Assembly: GCA_030685235.1 (NCBI GenBank)
Contig: MU839193.1
Span: 1-64,000, forward strand
Length of the DNA: 64,000 nt
Source of the DNA: Copromyces sp. CBS 386.78
Lineage: Eukaryota; Ascomycota; Sordariomycetes; Sordariales; Sordariaceae
Direction: 5' to 3'
The notes below the pieces were generated by a model. The model had not been told where the DNA came from. It did no database searches and was given only the letters and a program-made list of their open reading frames with translations. The stretch's first letter is position 1. Each line of letters begins with the position of its first letter. Both the position numbers and the translations under genes were made by a program. Shown in pieces: positions 1-12,627 of this stretch.

Positions 1-1490
1 TTCTAATTATTCTTATTATTTTAATATTGAATTAATATATTATAATATATAATTTACTATTTAACCCTTTAGTTCTTCTTCTAAATTATTATTATTTATA
101 TTAATTTTTTATATATTTTTAAATTCTAACTATAAAAAGAAGAACTTTATAAACATAAAATAATTTTAAATAAGTAGTATATTAATTAATTATTTTAGTA
201 ATAAGGATTATTTATATATTTTATATAAATATTATATTTAAATAAGTGTAATTTATTTATATTTTTAAAAAAACTATTTAAAGTTTTTAATTTTTAAAAT
301 AATTAGATATTAAATATTTAATATAATATAAAATATTAATATATATAAATATTCCTTTTTAATAATTAGGCTTTTTATTTTTATTTTTATTTTTTCGTAT
401 ATTCACCTAGAATTATTATTATAGAAATTTAACTTCGTATTTTGTTAACGTTTATATTTACTACTTTATTATAGTAATTAATACTAAACGTATTTATTAA
501 CGTTTACGAATACGCTTAGTAATCGCTTTCTCGAATTTAAAAATCGATTCCTCTAAAATAAATATCGTAGCTAATATAGTATTCTCCTTAATTAATTCCG
601 GCTAATCTGCATTATTATTATTATCGTCGTTAATAGTAGTAGTTTCGGCCTCTTTCTTTTTTTTATTTACCAAAACTAATTTAATTATTTTAATTTAATA
701 TTAAATAAGGTCGTTTTAATTCATTTTATTACTTTTATACAAAGGACAAATTATTTTATTACTTATATAATAGTAGTATAAATAAATATTACTTCCTATT
801 CTCTCCTTAAAATTAATATATTTTTAGAAGACGCTTTTTTTAATAAGGCTACGGTAGCGTTTGTAAGTAGGGATATTATTTACTTCTTTACCCTAAATAT
901 AATTTACGATAGCGATTGCCTATTCCGAATGCGAAATTGAAATATTAGGTAAGAATAATTTACTTTAGCTATAATAACCGCGGATTTCTAATATACGGAT
1001 GGGTTTAGTATTCTAACTTTTATATTAATTATTGTATATTATTCTTACTTAGCGTTAGAACTATATTTTATTCTATATTAAAATTAATTTAACCTCTTTA
1101 GAAGTCGCTTTAGTAAGAGCTTTAATAGTTTATATTATCGCTATTTCCTTATCGAAATTAAGGTCCTACTTGTCTGCCGCTATATTATACTTTTTATTAT
1201 TAATAATGAAATTAGAGGGATTGAAAGAGTCTGCTATTTTTCTAAATAGTATTGTTTGAGAAGTTTTAGGAATAATTTAATATTATTTTAATTAAAATAT
1301 AATAATTTAGAATAATATAGAGTCAATATTATTATAAACATTAATACTTCTACGCGAAAGTTTAGTATACGTTTATTTATTTTGTTATACGCGTTTTATA
1401 ATAGGTAAATATTATTTATATTCTTATTGGCTATATATACGGTCTTCGATTAATATTTGTCCGATTTACTAATAATAATATAAGTACTTA
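1..1490. repeat. RIP-degenerated AT-rich repeat relic
   Basis: Extremely AT-rich block with no usable open frame, ending abruptly where normal GC content resumes near 1490. On the minus strand, fragments of about 810-1200 read as short protein-like stretches broken by many stop codons, as expected for a transposon gene mutated by RIP. I could not identify termini, TIRs or LTRs, so the element class is unknown; it may continue beyond the window. Confidence 0.7.
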
Positions 1491-2077
1491 GTGGGGGCGG
1501 GGCAGCCTCTACCAGCCGCCTGCCGCCTGTTAGGGGTATGTGGTACAGTTCCTATTATAAGCCACCGTACTTGCCGCCATGCTAGTGCCCTGCCCATTTT
1601 GCCATGCCGGAAAGGTGTGATAATGCCCGTGTTCTGTGATAGAGACTAATGGAGTGAGCGAGGCAGAAGGCGTGCGTCTGAGTGGGCTCCTTTTCGGCAA
1701 TCGTCTCCATCCCTATACGAATGATACACCATCCAAGGCCGAGTCAGACACACACACACACAAAGCCAGACAGACACAAGGATATACAAAGTTACAAACC
1801 TTGTTGTATATGTTCTGTCCGACGACTATATTGTGCCTCTCCTTCCCACTTCCTTCCATGAGGTGAAACTCTCACAAGCATCCCCGCCGTCATTCCACTC
1901 GTTTCTCACTACTGTCGTGCTCTTCCTCACCAGAGCACACAGTTTGTCCCTCCACGCACATCCCAACAGTCCGACGTCTCACAGGACTGAGTCGTGGGTC
2001 TTACGGCATACAAAGCTTGAACAACATACCTCTGTGAATACTTTGTTTGCCTTGCACGTGCAAACACTTGATTCACA
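1491..2077 (+). promoter_or_regulatory. Upstream region of the CE18-like gene
   Basis: About 590 bp of normal-GC DNA between the AT-rich relic and the deacetylase start. It contains a short CA run near 1750-1762 and pyrimidine-rich leader sequence. Small open frames here have no coding character. It presumably holds the promoter and 5' leader; no specific site was recognised. Confidence 0.4.
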
Positions 2078-4222
2078 ATGTTCTCCTTCTCTAGGAGCGC
2101 AGCTTGGAGCTGCCTCTTGGTGGCCCTGCACTTCACCCTCGCGTTGGCCGCCAAGTCGCTTACCAACACCATCCTCATCCTCGCCCGCGACACCTACTCG
2201 GGCACTTCCGCTGCCGAAGGCCTGCAGGGTTATGGCATCCCCTACCAGATCTTGCTCGTGCCCCAGGCCGGCATCACTCTCCCCGCTCTGACCACCGGCA
2301 CAGAAAAGGGCAACTACGGCGGTATCATTGTCGTCAGCGAGGTCGCGTACCAATACACCGACGGCTGGCGCTCCGCCATCACCGCTGCCCAATGGCAGGC
2401 CATCTACACTTACCAGATCACCTTCGGTGTCCGCATGGTCCGCCTCGACGTCTTCCCCAGCACGGACTTGGGCGTCGACTTGGCTGTCGCCGGTGCCGGC
2501 TGCTGCAACACCGGCGTCGAGCAGCTCATCGCCTTCTCTGACACCTCGGCCTTCCCTACCGCCAACGTCAAGACCGGCGCCGGCGTGAGCACCCAGGGTC
2601 TCTGGCATTACCCGGCCAAGATCGTCAACGCGACCATCGCCAAGACCATTGCCACCTTTGCTCCTTCTTCTGATGGCACCTTCACCACCACCACCACTGC
2701 CGCTGTCATCAACACCTTTGGCACTCGCCAGCAGATGGTATGGTTCACCTCGTGGGCCACCGACTGGGCCTTGGCCTCCAACTACCTGCAGCACGGTTTC
2801 ATCCACTGGATGACCCGCGGTCTGTTCGTCGGCAAGCGCAAGGTCTATCTCTCTACCCAGGTCGACGACATGGGCCTCGAGACCGAGATCTACTACCCTG
2901 CCGGCAACAACTTCCGCATCCGCATCTCTGATCTGGAGACGCACGCCACCTGGCAGACCAACATCAACACCCGTCTGCCCGCGGGCTCGCGCTACTTCAT
3001 TGAGATGGGCCACAACGGCAACGGTGACTTCATCGAGGGCATTCCCAAGGCCACCAGCACCGCCACCTGCAACCCCCCCGAGGCCGTCGACTACGACTCT
3101 CCCCCCGACACCCCCCTGGACTTCAAGAAGCCCCTCGGCACCGGCATCACGCTCTGGAAGTCCACCTACGTGAACTACACCTGGTCTCTGCAGTGCGCTC
3201 TCCTGGACGACATCACCACGTGGTTCTACAACCACATCAACACCTTCGCCTCGGTCTCGCACACCTTCTCGCACGAGGAGCTCAACAACGCCACCTACAG
3301 CGACGCCAACAAGGAGATCTACTTCAACCAGGCCTGGCTCAAGCAGATCGGCTTCAGCACTTCCTCCATGTTCTCCCCCGCCGGCCTGATCCCGCCCGCC
3401 ATCACTGGGCTGCTCAACGGCGACGCCATCAAGGCCTTCCTTGACAACGGCATCCGCTACGTCGTCGGCGACAACACGCGCCCCATCCTGCGCAACCCGG
3501 ACAACGCGTTCTGGCCCGCCATCACCAACGTCGCCACCAACGGCTACAATGGCCTGACCATCATCCCCCGCTGGGCCACCACCATCTACTACAACTGCGA
3601 CACCCAGGCGTGCACGCTCAAGGAGTGGATCGACACCTCCGCCGGCGCCGCGCCCTTCAGCAACCTGCTTGACGATGCCCGTCGCGTCAACGTTCGTTAC
3701 CTGTTGGGACTCCACCCCGACCCGTACATGTTCCACCAGGCCAACATGCGCAGCGGCGACACCGACCAGATTACCATCGGTTCCGTCAGCGGCAAGTTTT
3801 CTCTGCTCCAGATCTGGGTCGAGACTATCACCCAGGAGATGGTCCGTCTTACCAACTGGCCTATTGTCTCCCTGAAGCACGACGATATCGGCCGTCTCTT
3901 TGTTGACCGCATGACTCTTGAGTAAGTTTCCCTTGACATCCCTCCTTTTACCTTGGTCTGAGACAACAAGTACTAACCTTCGACCAGCAAATGCAACCCC
4001 AACCTCCAGTACAACTACTCCGCCGACGGCACCAAGATCGTCAGCGTGACTGTTACTGCCGGCACCACCAACGTCTGCTCCGTTCCCGTCCCCGTCACCG
4101 TGCCCGCTACCGCCACTGGCGCCGCCGCCGTTGACGCTTTGGGCTCCGAGCCCAAGATTTACTGGACTAGCTTGACTGGTTCTCCCGTCACTTTGACGCT
4201 CTCAGCTCAAATCAGCATTTAA
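2078..4222 (+). CDS. Secreted Agd3-like polysaccharide deacetylase (CE18 type)
   Basis: Two exons, 2078-3921 and 3988-4222, join to a 692-aa protein. The 66-bp intron has GTAAGT, a TACTAAC branch site and CAG. A hydrophobic N-terminal signal peptide (about residues 1-24) predicts secretion. The body resembles the fungal Agd3 family (carbohydrate esterase 18), whose characterised member N-deacetylates galactosaminogalactan in the wall and biofilm matrix. Candidate metal-site features are the Asp pair in VDDMG (263-264) and an HTFSH motif (395-399, H-x3-H). Several N-glycosylation sequons are present. The second exon adds a Thr/Val/Ala-rich tail. The stop is 284 bp from the convergent GT25-type gene. 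No other recognisable galactosaminogalactan-cluster gene lies nearby, so the natural substrate is uncertain. Confidence 0.82.
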
Positions 4223-4505
4223 GGGATGGGGGGTAAAATGGGTATGAAAATGGGTTGGGGGATTTCTTTGGATACCTAGTGTTTTTTTTTTGTTGTGCAA
4301 TGATTGATAGCTTCAAGTGAACTTGATTGGATGACAGTTAGATGTTCTTGGTGATGTATGTGAAGTCTGCCTCCTGGCTCTTTGTCAGTCCAGACATTCT
4401 TATAGATAATTGCTCCCAGGATCATGAAACAGTTTCAACCGCAGAATCGCTTTTGCACGTACCTCTTTTACCTGATACCGTCTCTGTCACCACTCATTAC
4501 CATCT

Positions 4506-5789
4506 TCACTCATCAGGCCACTGGTCCCTCACCTCCCCACCCTCTACCAATCGCCCCATATTCAGCCTCACACTCCACCTCACATACGGCGTCATCTCCT
4601 TCTCCCTATTCACAAACCCTCCCCCCGGCGCCGTGATATCCGACGCCGCCCCCCTCCCAAAATGATGGCTGAACAACGGCGGTTGCACAGTCACACACAC
4701 CGGCCCTGTTCCCCCATTCTCTTTTTTCCCCTGCCCTCCTTCCCCGTTCTTTACATTAACAAACAACCCATCACACCACTCTCCCAGAATCGAATCCCAT
4801 CCCTTCATCAACGCCTCCTGGACTCCAAACCGCCACAGCAATTTCCTCGCTCCTTGCTGACTGACCGCATAGGCCTGCGTGCAAATGGTCCCGCTGGAGG
4901 GGTGCACGACGCGCGTGTGAGGGGGGTAGAGCTCCGCGAGTTGGTCTTGTAGAGCGAAGGGGTGGGCTTTGAGGTGTTGCGGGCTAGGGACCGTGGGGTC
5001 GTTGGGGATGGTTACGCGGAGGAGGGAGGTGTTAGTTGGAGGCAGGTTGAGGGTGGCGGAGGTGGGGAAGTTGGTGCCGCAGTGGCCTAGCCAGAGGACG
5101 TCCCAGTTGGTGCCGTAGGGTGATGAGGAAGAAGGTTGGATGGGAGGGGATGGGATGGATGTGATGGGGAGGTTAGTGACTTTGCTTGGGTCTATCGGGA
5201 TAGAGACTCGTCGAGGGTTGGGCTGGGTAAAGGGCTGTGCTGCTCGAGCGAAGATTTGGAGTTGGGACTTGAGACGAGTGTCCCAATCGGCATCGTCTTC
5301 GAGGATCAAGGCGCTGGCGAGGTTTTGGTCGATGATGGTGTTGAGAACGTTCATGTGCGCTCGCCATGAGCCCTTGTTTCCACGCAGGATGGGCTTCTCC
5401 CAATCTTCACCTGGGACGACCTTATCTGGAACATCGGTTCCGGGGACACCCTTGGCCCATGTGACCTGGAGGCTGGTAAGGGCAGCGGCGAGGGTCATGG
5501 CATCGCGACGGTCGGTCCGCTCGGGGAGATTGATGACAAAGATTTTTTGAAACTGGCAGCAGGTCGACGTTAGCATTGTATCTGGATGAAGGTCGAAAGT
5601 GGAGAGAAGAAGATGTCGCATGCGTACTCCCAATGTGTTGTTCAGGACATCCGATGAAGCTTCGCTGGAAAATTGACTGCCAACATCATGTCGAATTGTT
5701 GAGACACCATGCAACCTGAATAATTGTATGGTAAGGATGACCACAATAAAAAAGAAGGCAATTCCTATGGCGCGATGGCTAAATATCAT
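4506..5789 (-). CDS. GT25-type glycosyltransferase, type II membrane protein
   Basis: Single-exon 427-aa protein starting at an ATG. Residues 8-25 form a hydrophobic signal anchor, giving a short cytosolic tail and a lumenal catalytic domain, probably in the Golgi. INLPERTDRRD (86-96) and LILEDDADW (161-169) match the nucleotide-sugar and metal-binding signatures of glycosyltransferase family 25 (LPS/collagen beta-galactosyltransferase-like). Similar proteins are common in filamentous fungi, mostly uncharacterised. It converges on the secreted deacetylase gene. The donor sugar and acceptor cannot be read from the sequence. Confidence 0.8.
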   Translation of the reverse strand: MIFSHRAIGIAFFFIVVILTIQLFRLHGVSTIRHDVGSQFSSEASSDVLNNTLGVRMRHLLLSTFDLHPDTMLTSTCCQFQKIFVINLPERTDRRDAMTLAAALTSLQVTWAKGVPGTDVPDKVVPGEDWEKPILRGNKGSWRAHMNVLNTIIDQNLASALILEDDADWDTRLKSQLQIFARAAQPFTQPNPRRVSIPIDPSKVTNLPITSIPSPPIQPSSSSPYGTNWDVLWLGHCGTNFPTSATLNLPPTNTSLLRVTIPNDPTVPSPQHLKAHPFALQDQLAELYPPHTRVVHPSSGTICTQAYAVSQQGARKLLWRFGVQEALMKGWDSILGEWCDGLFVNVKNGEGGQGKKENGGTGPVCVTVQPPLFSHHFGRGAASDITAPGGGFVNREKEMTPYVRWSVRLNMGRLVEGGEVRDQWPDE

Positions 5790-6787
5790 GTTGGTTCCAT
5801 TCTCACTGGCGATTGAAAATGGGTTGTTGGCTTCGGAGTTTTGTTCTTGCCATCATTTGCGATCATAGAAAACCCCCAGGCTAGTTTCAAATCACAAGAT
5901 TTCTTTCACCTTCCATTTCGTTGGACCACAGGGACAACGGGTTAAAACCGGATAAAATGCCATCCCGTCTGCTATAAAACCAGGATGAAAGACTGGAAGG
6001 AGCTTTCGTCTTGGTCTCCGAGGTCAATGGTCATCAGCGTTCGATGTCATTTCGGAATGCTCCTTCCATGTTCACGTTGAGTCCATCTGCCCTGGTCATT
6101 GTATCGGGTACGTATTGCATGCAGTCGCTCTCCGTGCTGTGCAGCTGTAAGCTTGTAATTCTCGACTGCTATTGGCCAAGGCCAACCGGCTTGGGCTGAC
6201 AGAAGGCAGACTGCCAGGCAGATGCAGGTCTGGCAACTGCCACTCTGTTTTCAGTGTTACCTTACAGAGACGTACATATATAACGGGATGGAAAGAACGT
6301 GCTGCGGGTAATGAGGGGCATTGGAGGAGCACTCGAGGGTCGATGAATGGCAGTCGCGATCTGCATTTTGTGACTTTGCAACTTTTCTCTGCAAGTGCCT
6401 GGAACTCAAGCTTTCATCTAAGAACAGTCTGTCGAGCCTTGGTTTCCAGTCTAGCCAGCATCAGTTGCTAAAAAAGAACCCTCGGGCGATGCTACACAGC
6501 ACTATACTCTTTACTTTTCCAATGGCGGATTCGATGGAGCAGATCCTCTCCGCCCCACCTGATGTTGATGTTGCATTCTCCCTCCAGTCCTCGACTTGAC
6601 AATGCCACGATCGAATCGCACCCTCACATTGGACGCCTGCCACATGGAGACAAATCCATCTCCAATGGTTCAGTTTGGGTTGACACAGCCCCCCAAACCC
6701 CTCCTTGTCGTCAACTCATTCTTTGCCAAAACACAAATTCTGGTCCCTCGCTCTATCTTTCGTCCTCCTTAATGGCCGGTGCCCATC
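5790..6787. other. Intergenic, divergent promoters
   Basis: About 1 kb between the start of the minus-strand glycosyltransferase and the plus-strand ankyrin-type gene. It should contain both promoters. I see only short incidental open frames and no repeat. Confidence 0.4.
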
Positions 6788-9700
6788 ATGGCAGACCCTC
6801 TATCAATTGCAGGCCTGATCACAGGCGTAGTCTCCCTCGGAATTCAGCTTCACAACGATTTACACACCTTCCTCGACATTGTGAAGCATCGAGATGAAGA
6901 TATTGCCAAGCTTGCTCGACAAGCGGCGACAATGGCTCAGGCCTTGGACGCCATTGACCGGTCTCTGCAGAACAGCAACCAGGCAAACCAAGGAGCCGTC
7001 GATAGTGCCACCATCATACCACTTCTCGATGCATCGCGCCAGGAACTGTTGCTTTTACACCAAGAAGTCGCGTCCCTCACCAAGACATCAAAAGGCCAGA
7101 AGATCTCGGGGGTGGTGGAATTCGCAAAGGCCACAACGCAAAAGCTCAAATATCCAAGACAGCGCGCCAACATCCAGAAACTGGAGGAGGGTCTGGACCA
7201 AGCGAACAAAACCCTCCAACTCGCTCTCAATGCATTTGGACTGTAAGTGGTCTCATACCCCGGAACCTGTGAGCCGTCGACAGATGTGGTCTGTGCCAAC
7301 GGACGGAATCTGGCTAGATGTTGGAGCCTGAACCGAAACACTGGCTAATCATGGCCCTTCTGTCAACCTTCAGATCCGAACTAAGCTCCATCAAATCGAA
7401 TACCGAAGTGGTGGTCCATGGCCTCAGCAACATTCATAAAACCCTTCCAGATGTTGAAGCTCGTGTATCAGAGCTGTCTGGAAGTCTGATGGCAACAAAC
7501 AAAACGGCCACACAGAGCATCCAGAAGATCGAAGGAGTCATAAACCTTGCCATATCGTCCCATGAAGCCGGCCTTAAACAACTAGGGCAAGCACAATCCA
7601 ATGAGTTCAGCGAAATCAAGCAGCTAATCCAAGACCTTTCGCGAAAGATGGATGCCAATGCTTCCACCGGTTCAAAGGTGGCTACAACATGCCTTTGTCC
7701 CATGGGCGATCTTTTGCTTACGGAGTGTCTGTGCAGGAAACTGAAGTGTACCGGAACACAGCTTGTCTCATATCCAAGCCAAGCGCACTTAAATCACTTT
7801 GCGACGAATATTCCAATTACCAGCCCACGTCCTGGTGTCCATCTGACACGAAAGATTGGCCTGCCTGTACTTTTCAGTGCCGCCGAATTGTCACTCGTCA
7901 ATCTTTTGATTGGGGCCCTTTCCGACTATCCACGGAATCCAAGGCAGACTTCGTTCACCATGAAAGCTGTCAGTGGGCCCAATTAGACACGCCCAAACAA
8001 TCCAAAACGATAAGGTTTGTTTATCGTGGGTTTAATCACCTGCTTCGACACGCTGTGGCTGTCACCTTTCGCTTGAAGCATGGCGCTGGTGGTTTCAGCT
8101 TAGGCTCAGCAATCGACCATTACCCTGTCATAGATGAGAATGCTTACGCGCCTTTTAAGCTTGTTCGCTATGTTTATCTCGCTATGGAGGTTTTAACAGA
8201 CGATGCACACGGGTGGATCTGGCCAGGACGGACGCGCATTCCTCAAGAGAAGAAGATAACTCTAACGCACAAAGTTTTGGAAGCCTTCAGTATGCATATA
8301 TCGCGTGCTTGTTTCAACGGAACGATTGTTCCCAGAGCTGTCAACATCCATGGCGAGACATTATTACATCGCCTTTCCCAGCTCATTCAGGTAATCTAAC
8401 CTGCGGATGATTTTCTTACCCTTGTTCATATGACAGAAGCACTGACTCGAGCTAGAACCTGAATCACATATGCGGTTGCTGTTTAAATCCCATTGGGTGG
8501 ACGCCATCGATGTTTGCGTCAGTACACGAGGTTTTTGCAAAATTGCTCATGTGCAATGTGCCAATGACAGTTTACGATGATTGCGGACGGTATAACTCCG
8601 GTTCCCTGGATGTTTTGCTGGAAAGAGATATCTGCTAACTATGCCAAAAACAGGCTTGCACATTTGACGATAGCCAACTGTATACCAACTACAAATGAGA
8701 ATATGCTAGCTTCCATGACCTCCGTCCTCAGGCTTTTCACCTCACGAGACATAGATATCGACACCCCAAAGCCTAGGAAGCGGTCTGACACCTTCCAACT
8801 TCAATGCGAATTCTTGAAACCCCTCCCCGAGATTTCAGTCTTTAGCAAAGGTAGCGTCATTTCCGAAATCACTTCCTACCAATTTGCTCTGCCTCCTGTA
8901 CTAAGCCCAGTTTCATCTTTCAGCATTCGGTTGCAATGAGCTGGGTACTGCAACTTTGCAACAAAACATTTCGGCCGTCAGGTCTCTCCTATTCCGAGCT
9001 CCAGCTTTGATATCGGAACAGGACCTCAATGGCCTGACTCCACTTCACTACGCCGTGACCTGGAAAGATGGCTTGTCCATGATCCTGGAACAAGTTCCAG
9101 TCGAGAACTTTGCGGAGGATCTAACCTGGGACGTCTTTCGATACGCTGTATCGATGTATCTTTCAAATCATCGAGATTTGTGCTCGGAGATTTGCCATTG
9201 CTCCGAGTGCATCATGATATTCCTTGACCATTCTTGGTACTTCGCTCCATGTTCAAGCCAGGGTCGAGCTCATGGTACCCTTCGCTTGATACTGGAAAAC
9301 CTGTCACTGGCTGCCCAGTCGAACCTTTTGTTATATCTAAAGCAGTCTCGGCAAGAGATTGTTGGCCCTATACTTCAGAAGCTATTTGGCGATGGCTTGG
9401 GGCGTCAGCTGGATGCCATGAATCTTCCCACTGACGTCGTCCATATAATCATCGACCACCTGCAGAAAACAGCGGCAGCATTGTGTCCAGGTGCGAGACG
9501 TGCAAGAACCCAAGCCGCAGTTGATTCCTTCCATATCTACTGCGAGATAAAGGATGAAGAGACGGCAGAGGTAGCCTGGCAGTTGGGATTTCATGAAGTG
9601 GACTATCACGGAGCTACTGACTCCCCACCCCTTGCATACATTCCTTACGATGCCCTGACTGACCTGAGGTTTCATAGTGAAGAGTATGTCCTCTGGCTGT

Positions 9701-10623
9701 TGGATCATGGCGCAGACCCGCTCCAACCGCTCCACGACACTGGAAAACGCAATGCTCCAACACGGGCGGTTCACAAAGCTATCCATTGTATTAGACACTC
9801 ATTTGATTGGGAGTGGTGCGATGATACAGGTGAGTGGGAGCCAAACGGGCTGAAACAAGACGCGCAAGAGGTGGCTCGTCGGTTGTGCGGTGAACAAACA
9901 ACAGACGGTTGTGTATGTGCATGCTCTGCAGATGGCTGCACGCCGTTCCTCATCTTGTTGAGGAACCTGGTTCCTGTAGCCGCTCCAGAGCACAAAGTTT
10001 CTCGGCCGAAGGACTATGCGTTTGAGTTACGGCATATTTCAACAATGTTATGGCAAGACCATGGCTTTCCGTGTCATTACGAGGGGCAGTTCCGAGAGGC
10101 TCTACGCCTCTTCACGTCTATGGCTCTCGGTATCCGACACACGTGTTGCAAGAAGCACGGTTACCATAATGACGGCGACGCAGAAGAAATTCGCGAGGAG
10201 GACAGCGAGCTTGTGGATATCCTCGAAGATTTGATGGAGCAGTGGCACGATTTAAGCTTCAAATCAGCACAGGATTTTTGGTGTTTCCTCGACAGCGACT
10301 GGGTCATCCGTCTGGACACGGTCTTCAACGATCTGCGCCAGATCGACCAGTCAGAGGAGCATAGGAGTCGGCTTCAAAGCCTGGGCGTCCAGCTTAAGGC
10401 TCCTGCCGTGAAAGCCAAAGGTAGAAAACCGCGGACGCGAAAGAGGTCGCTCATCTGGTGCGAAGAGAGCTTCTGGTTGGACCTGCTGGACACGATTGTA
10501 GAGGGTGGTGACACACGCTATTTTGACCGCGTTCTTGAAGATGCCTATCGAGCTCGAGTAGATGGTTTGGCGATTGGGAGAGACCAATGGGAGGAAGAGG
10601 ATGAGCAATGGGATGGCGAATAG
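6788..10623 (+). CDS. HeLo-like N-terminal domain / ankyrin-type fungal protein
   Basis: Six exons: 6788-7242, 7374-7677, 7737-8390, 8456-8589, 8654-8850 and 8924-10623, giving 1147 aa. The start is the ATG of MADPLSIAG; an in-frame GTG lies nine bases upstream. Residues 1-150 match the fungal N-terminal domain found on STAND and related proteins (MADPLSIAGLITG..., then heptad-like helices), followed by a coiled region. The centre (exon 3) carries the conserved segment typical of these proteins, including RLKHGAGGFSLG. An ankyrin-like unit (DLNGLTPLHYAV) starts exon 6, with a second weaker one near LLDHGADPL. No NACHT or NB-ARC P-loop is visible. Such N-terminal domains act in fungal non-self recognition and cell death in some proteins; that role here is inference. 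Exon 2/3 uses a weak GTGGCT donor, the least certain junction. Confidence 0.8.
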
Positions 10624-11793
10624 AAACGGCCACGGAGTTCTCGGTCAGGCGTCGATGGAAACAATGAGATGGTCATATGAAAGACTGGATGACGGAGTAT
10701 CATGGTAGCATGAAGTACCTCCAGGACAGGACAATGAAAAGATCGGAAGAGAAATATCGGGACTGGAAAGCGTTGCTTTTGGAGGAATTTACGGACGAGC
10801 GCTTGTGTACAACCATCTCGTTGAGCATTACGTGAATTTCTCCATATCACCATCGTCTTAATGCCATCATCCTCTATATCAGACTTACATCCCTAATCTT
10901 CGCATTCGTCGCAAAGACCCAGGTTTCCTTACAATCAATCAATTCTCTTTCGACCTCGACATGATGAGGTTCACGTAAGCTGACCTGACGTTCTGTGAAA
11001 CGTATAGGCATTGGGCCGTTCACGCCTTCCTCAAACGAAGTTCTACCGATCAGTCGCCTTGAGGGTTATTACTTCTCGGGGCAGGTGGTGTCCGGAGATC
11101 GGAGTTCGGACAAGGCCAATCCACCGCAGGCCTTGTTCTCCCACCATCTGCGGATGGATGTGGGCAACTGCCAGCAATTCAAGGAGAACAGCTTAATTCC
11201 GTGAACTCCCGTCTGCAAGAACAGAATGAGGCGGTTGTTTCCCCGAATGATAAGAAGAAGCCACGTTTCGGTGACTTAGACTAGCTTGTCAACTGCAGTC
11301 CAGTCGAGCAAACGTTTCCGCTCTGGCCCGCCCAACAGATCCTTTCCTCTCAAGGATATCACAAAATCCATCCTTGCATCTGCAATCCATCAACCTGTGA
11401 CGGTGCCAACAAATTGCGGTTCGGCTGTAACCCGAGCGGCCGCCCGAATTGGTTGTCACTGAGGAGTGATACAGTATCACCACGTCCGAAAGCTGACATC
11501 CCCGTTGCAGATAATACCGAAACTTACGAACCACCTTGGGATTTGACGATAAGATTTACCGTTGTACGCCGAGGCTTGCAGACAAGCCCCTGTCTTGGCA
11601 TCACGACCCTGAGGATAAAAGCTAGTAGTCCGTCGTCTCAAGACATGTTTGTCTCGAATACTTTCGCTCCTTCCTCCCCTCCTTCCGATTCTCCACCCTA
11701 AACTGAACCTCGCTCCAGTCCACCGAATAGTCCAGCAAGCAATTATTCCGGTTACCTCTCCCAGCAAGAATCCATCCCATCACCGCCGCCACC
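10624..11793. other. Intergenic region before the hydrolase gene
   Basis: About 1.17 kb holding the 3' end of the ankyrin-type gene and the promoter of the hydrolase. Only short incidental open frames occur. The last 200 bp is pyrimidine-rich, as usual for a fungal leader. Confidence 0.35.
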
Positions 11794-12627
11794 ATGTCCT
11801 GCTCCCCAACCGACATCGTTATCATCCCCGGCGGCTGGCACACCCCGGCCTCCTACCGTAAATTCACCACCGCCCTCTCAACCGCCCTGCCCTCCCTCCG
11901 CATCACCGTCCTTCCCTTACCCAGCATAACCGACGACCCCTCCCCCACCGCCGACTTCTACGCCGACTCCGCCTTCGTCCGCTCCTCCGTCACAGAGATG
12001 ATCGCCGAAGGGCGCCACCTCGCCATCCTCATGCACTCGTACGGCGGACAAGTCGGTTCCAACGCTCTTCACGGGCTGTACCGTTCCGATACGAGTAACG
12101 GAGGTGGCATCACCCACCTCATCTACATAGCAGCCGCGATGCTCTTCCCCAACTCCCGCATGAGCGTCCCCTACGGCGCTTCCAGGCCTAACGTCAGCCT
12201 CGTCAACCCGTCCGACTTTGAGTTTGGCCCTGAGCGGGTCATCGCTTTGCACCCTGTAGAAATGTGGATCGGTACCAAAGCAGGAGACAAGGGGGAAGCG
12301 ACGGACGAGGAGATAGACGAGTATGTGAGCACCATCTTGCCGATTGCGACCAGGGTGTTTAGCCAGGACTCGGAGGGTGCGGCTTGGATGGAGGGGAAGA
12401 AGGTTAACAAGGAGAACGGGATAGAGGAAAATGGGCCGCAGGTGGTGTATGTCATGTGCACGAAGGACATTTCGGTGCCGTACGAGTTGCAAGAGTGGAT
12501 GGTGGGGAGAGCGAGGGAGGAAGTCGGGGTGGATGTGAAGGTGAAGAGGATGGAGACGGGGCATGTGCCGACTTTGACGGGGACAGGGGAGTTGGTGAGG
12601 ATTTTGGGGGAGGTTTTGGGGGAGTAA
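11794..12627 (+). CDS. Alpha/beta-hydrolase fold protein
   Basis: Single-exon 277-aa protein with a good ATG context (caccATGtc). It has the alpha/beta-hydrolase layout: a beta-strand and oxyanion loop IIPGGWHTP (10-18), the nucleophile elbow around HSYGG (81-85, probable Ser82), an acid-containing CTKDISVPY segment near residues 224-232, and the late His in METGHVPTL. This matches small cytosolic serine hydrolases of the Abhydrolase_6 type, abundant in fungi and sometimes placed in secondary-metabolite clusters. No biosynthetic gene lies next to it. There is no signal peptide. The substrate is unknown. Confidence 0.8.
   Translation: MSCSPTDIVIIPGGWHTPASYRKFTTALSTALPSLRITVLPLPSITDDPSPTADFYADSAFVRSSVTEMIAEGRHLAILMHSYGGQVGSNALHGLYRSDTSNGGGITHLIYIAAAMLFPNSRMSVPYGASRPNVSLVNPSDFEFGPERVIALHPVEMWIGTKAGDKGEATDEEIDEYVSTILPIATRVFSQDSEGAAWMEGKKVNKENGIEENGPQVVYVMCTKDISVPYELQEWMVGRAREEVGVDVKVKRMETGHVPTLTGTGELVRILGEVLGE

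Noticed and set aside
1979..3880. Large 633-codon open frame on the minus strand opposite the deacetylase gene
   Set aside because: Gly/Val/Asp-rich antisense shadow of a GC-rich coding exon; no domain, and the plus strand encodes a full signal-peptide protein.
6779..6787. Upstream GTG as start of the ankyrin-type protein
   Set aside because: The in-frame ATG nine bases later starts the canonical MADPLSIAG domain; a GTG start is not expected in a fungal nuclear gene.
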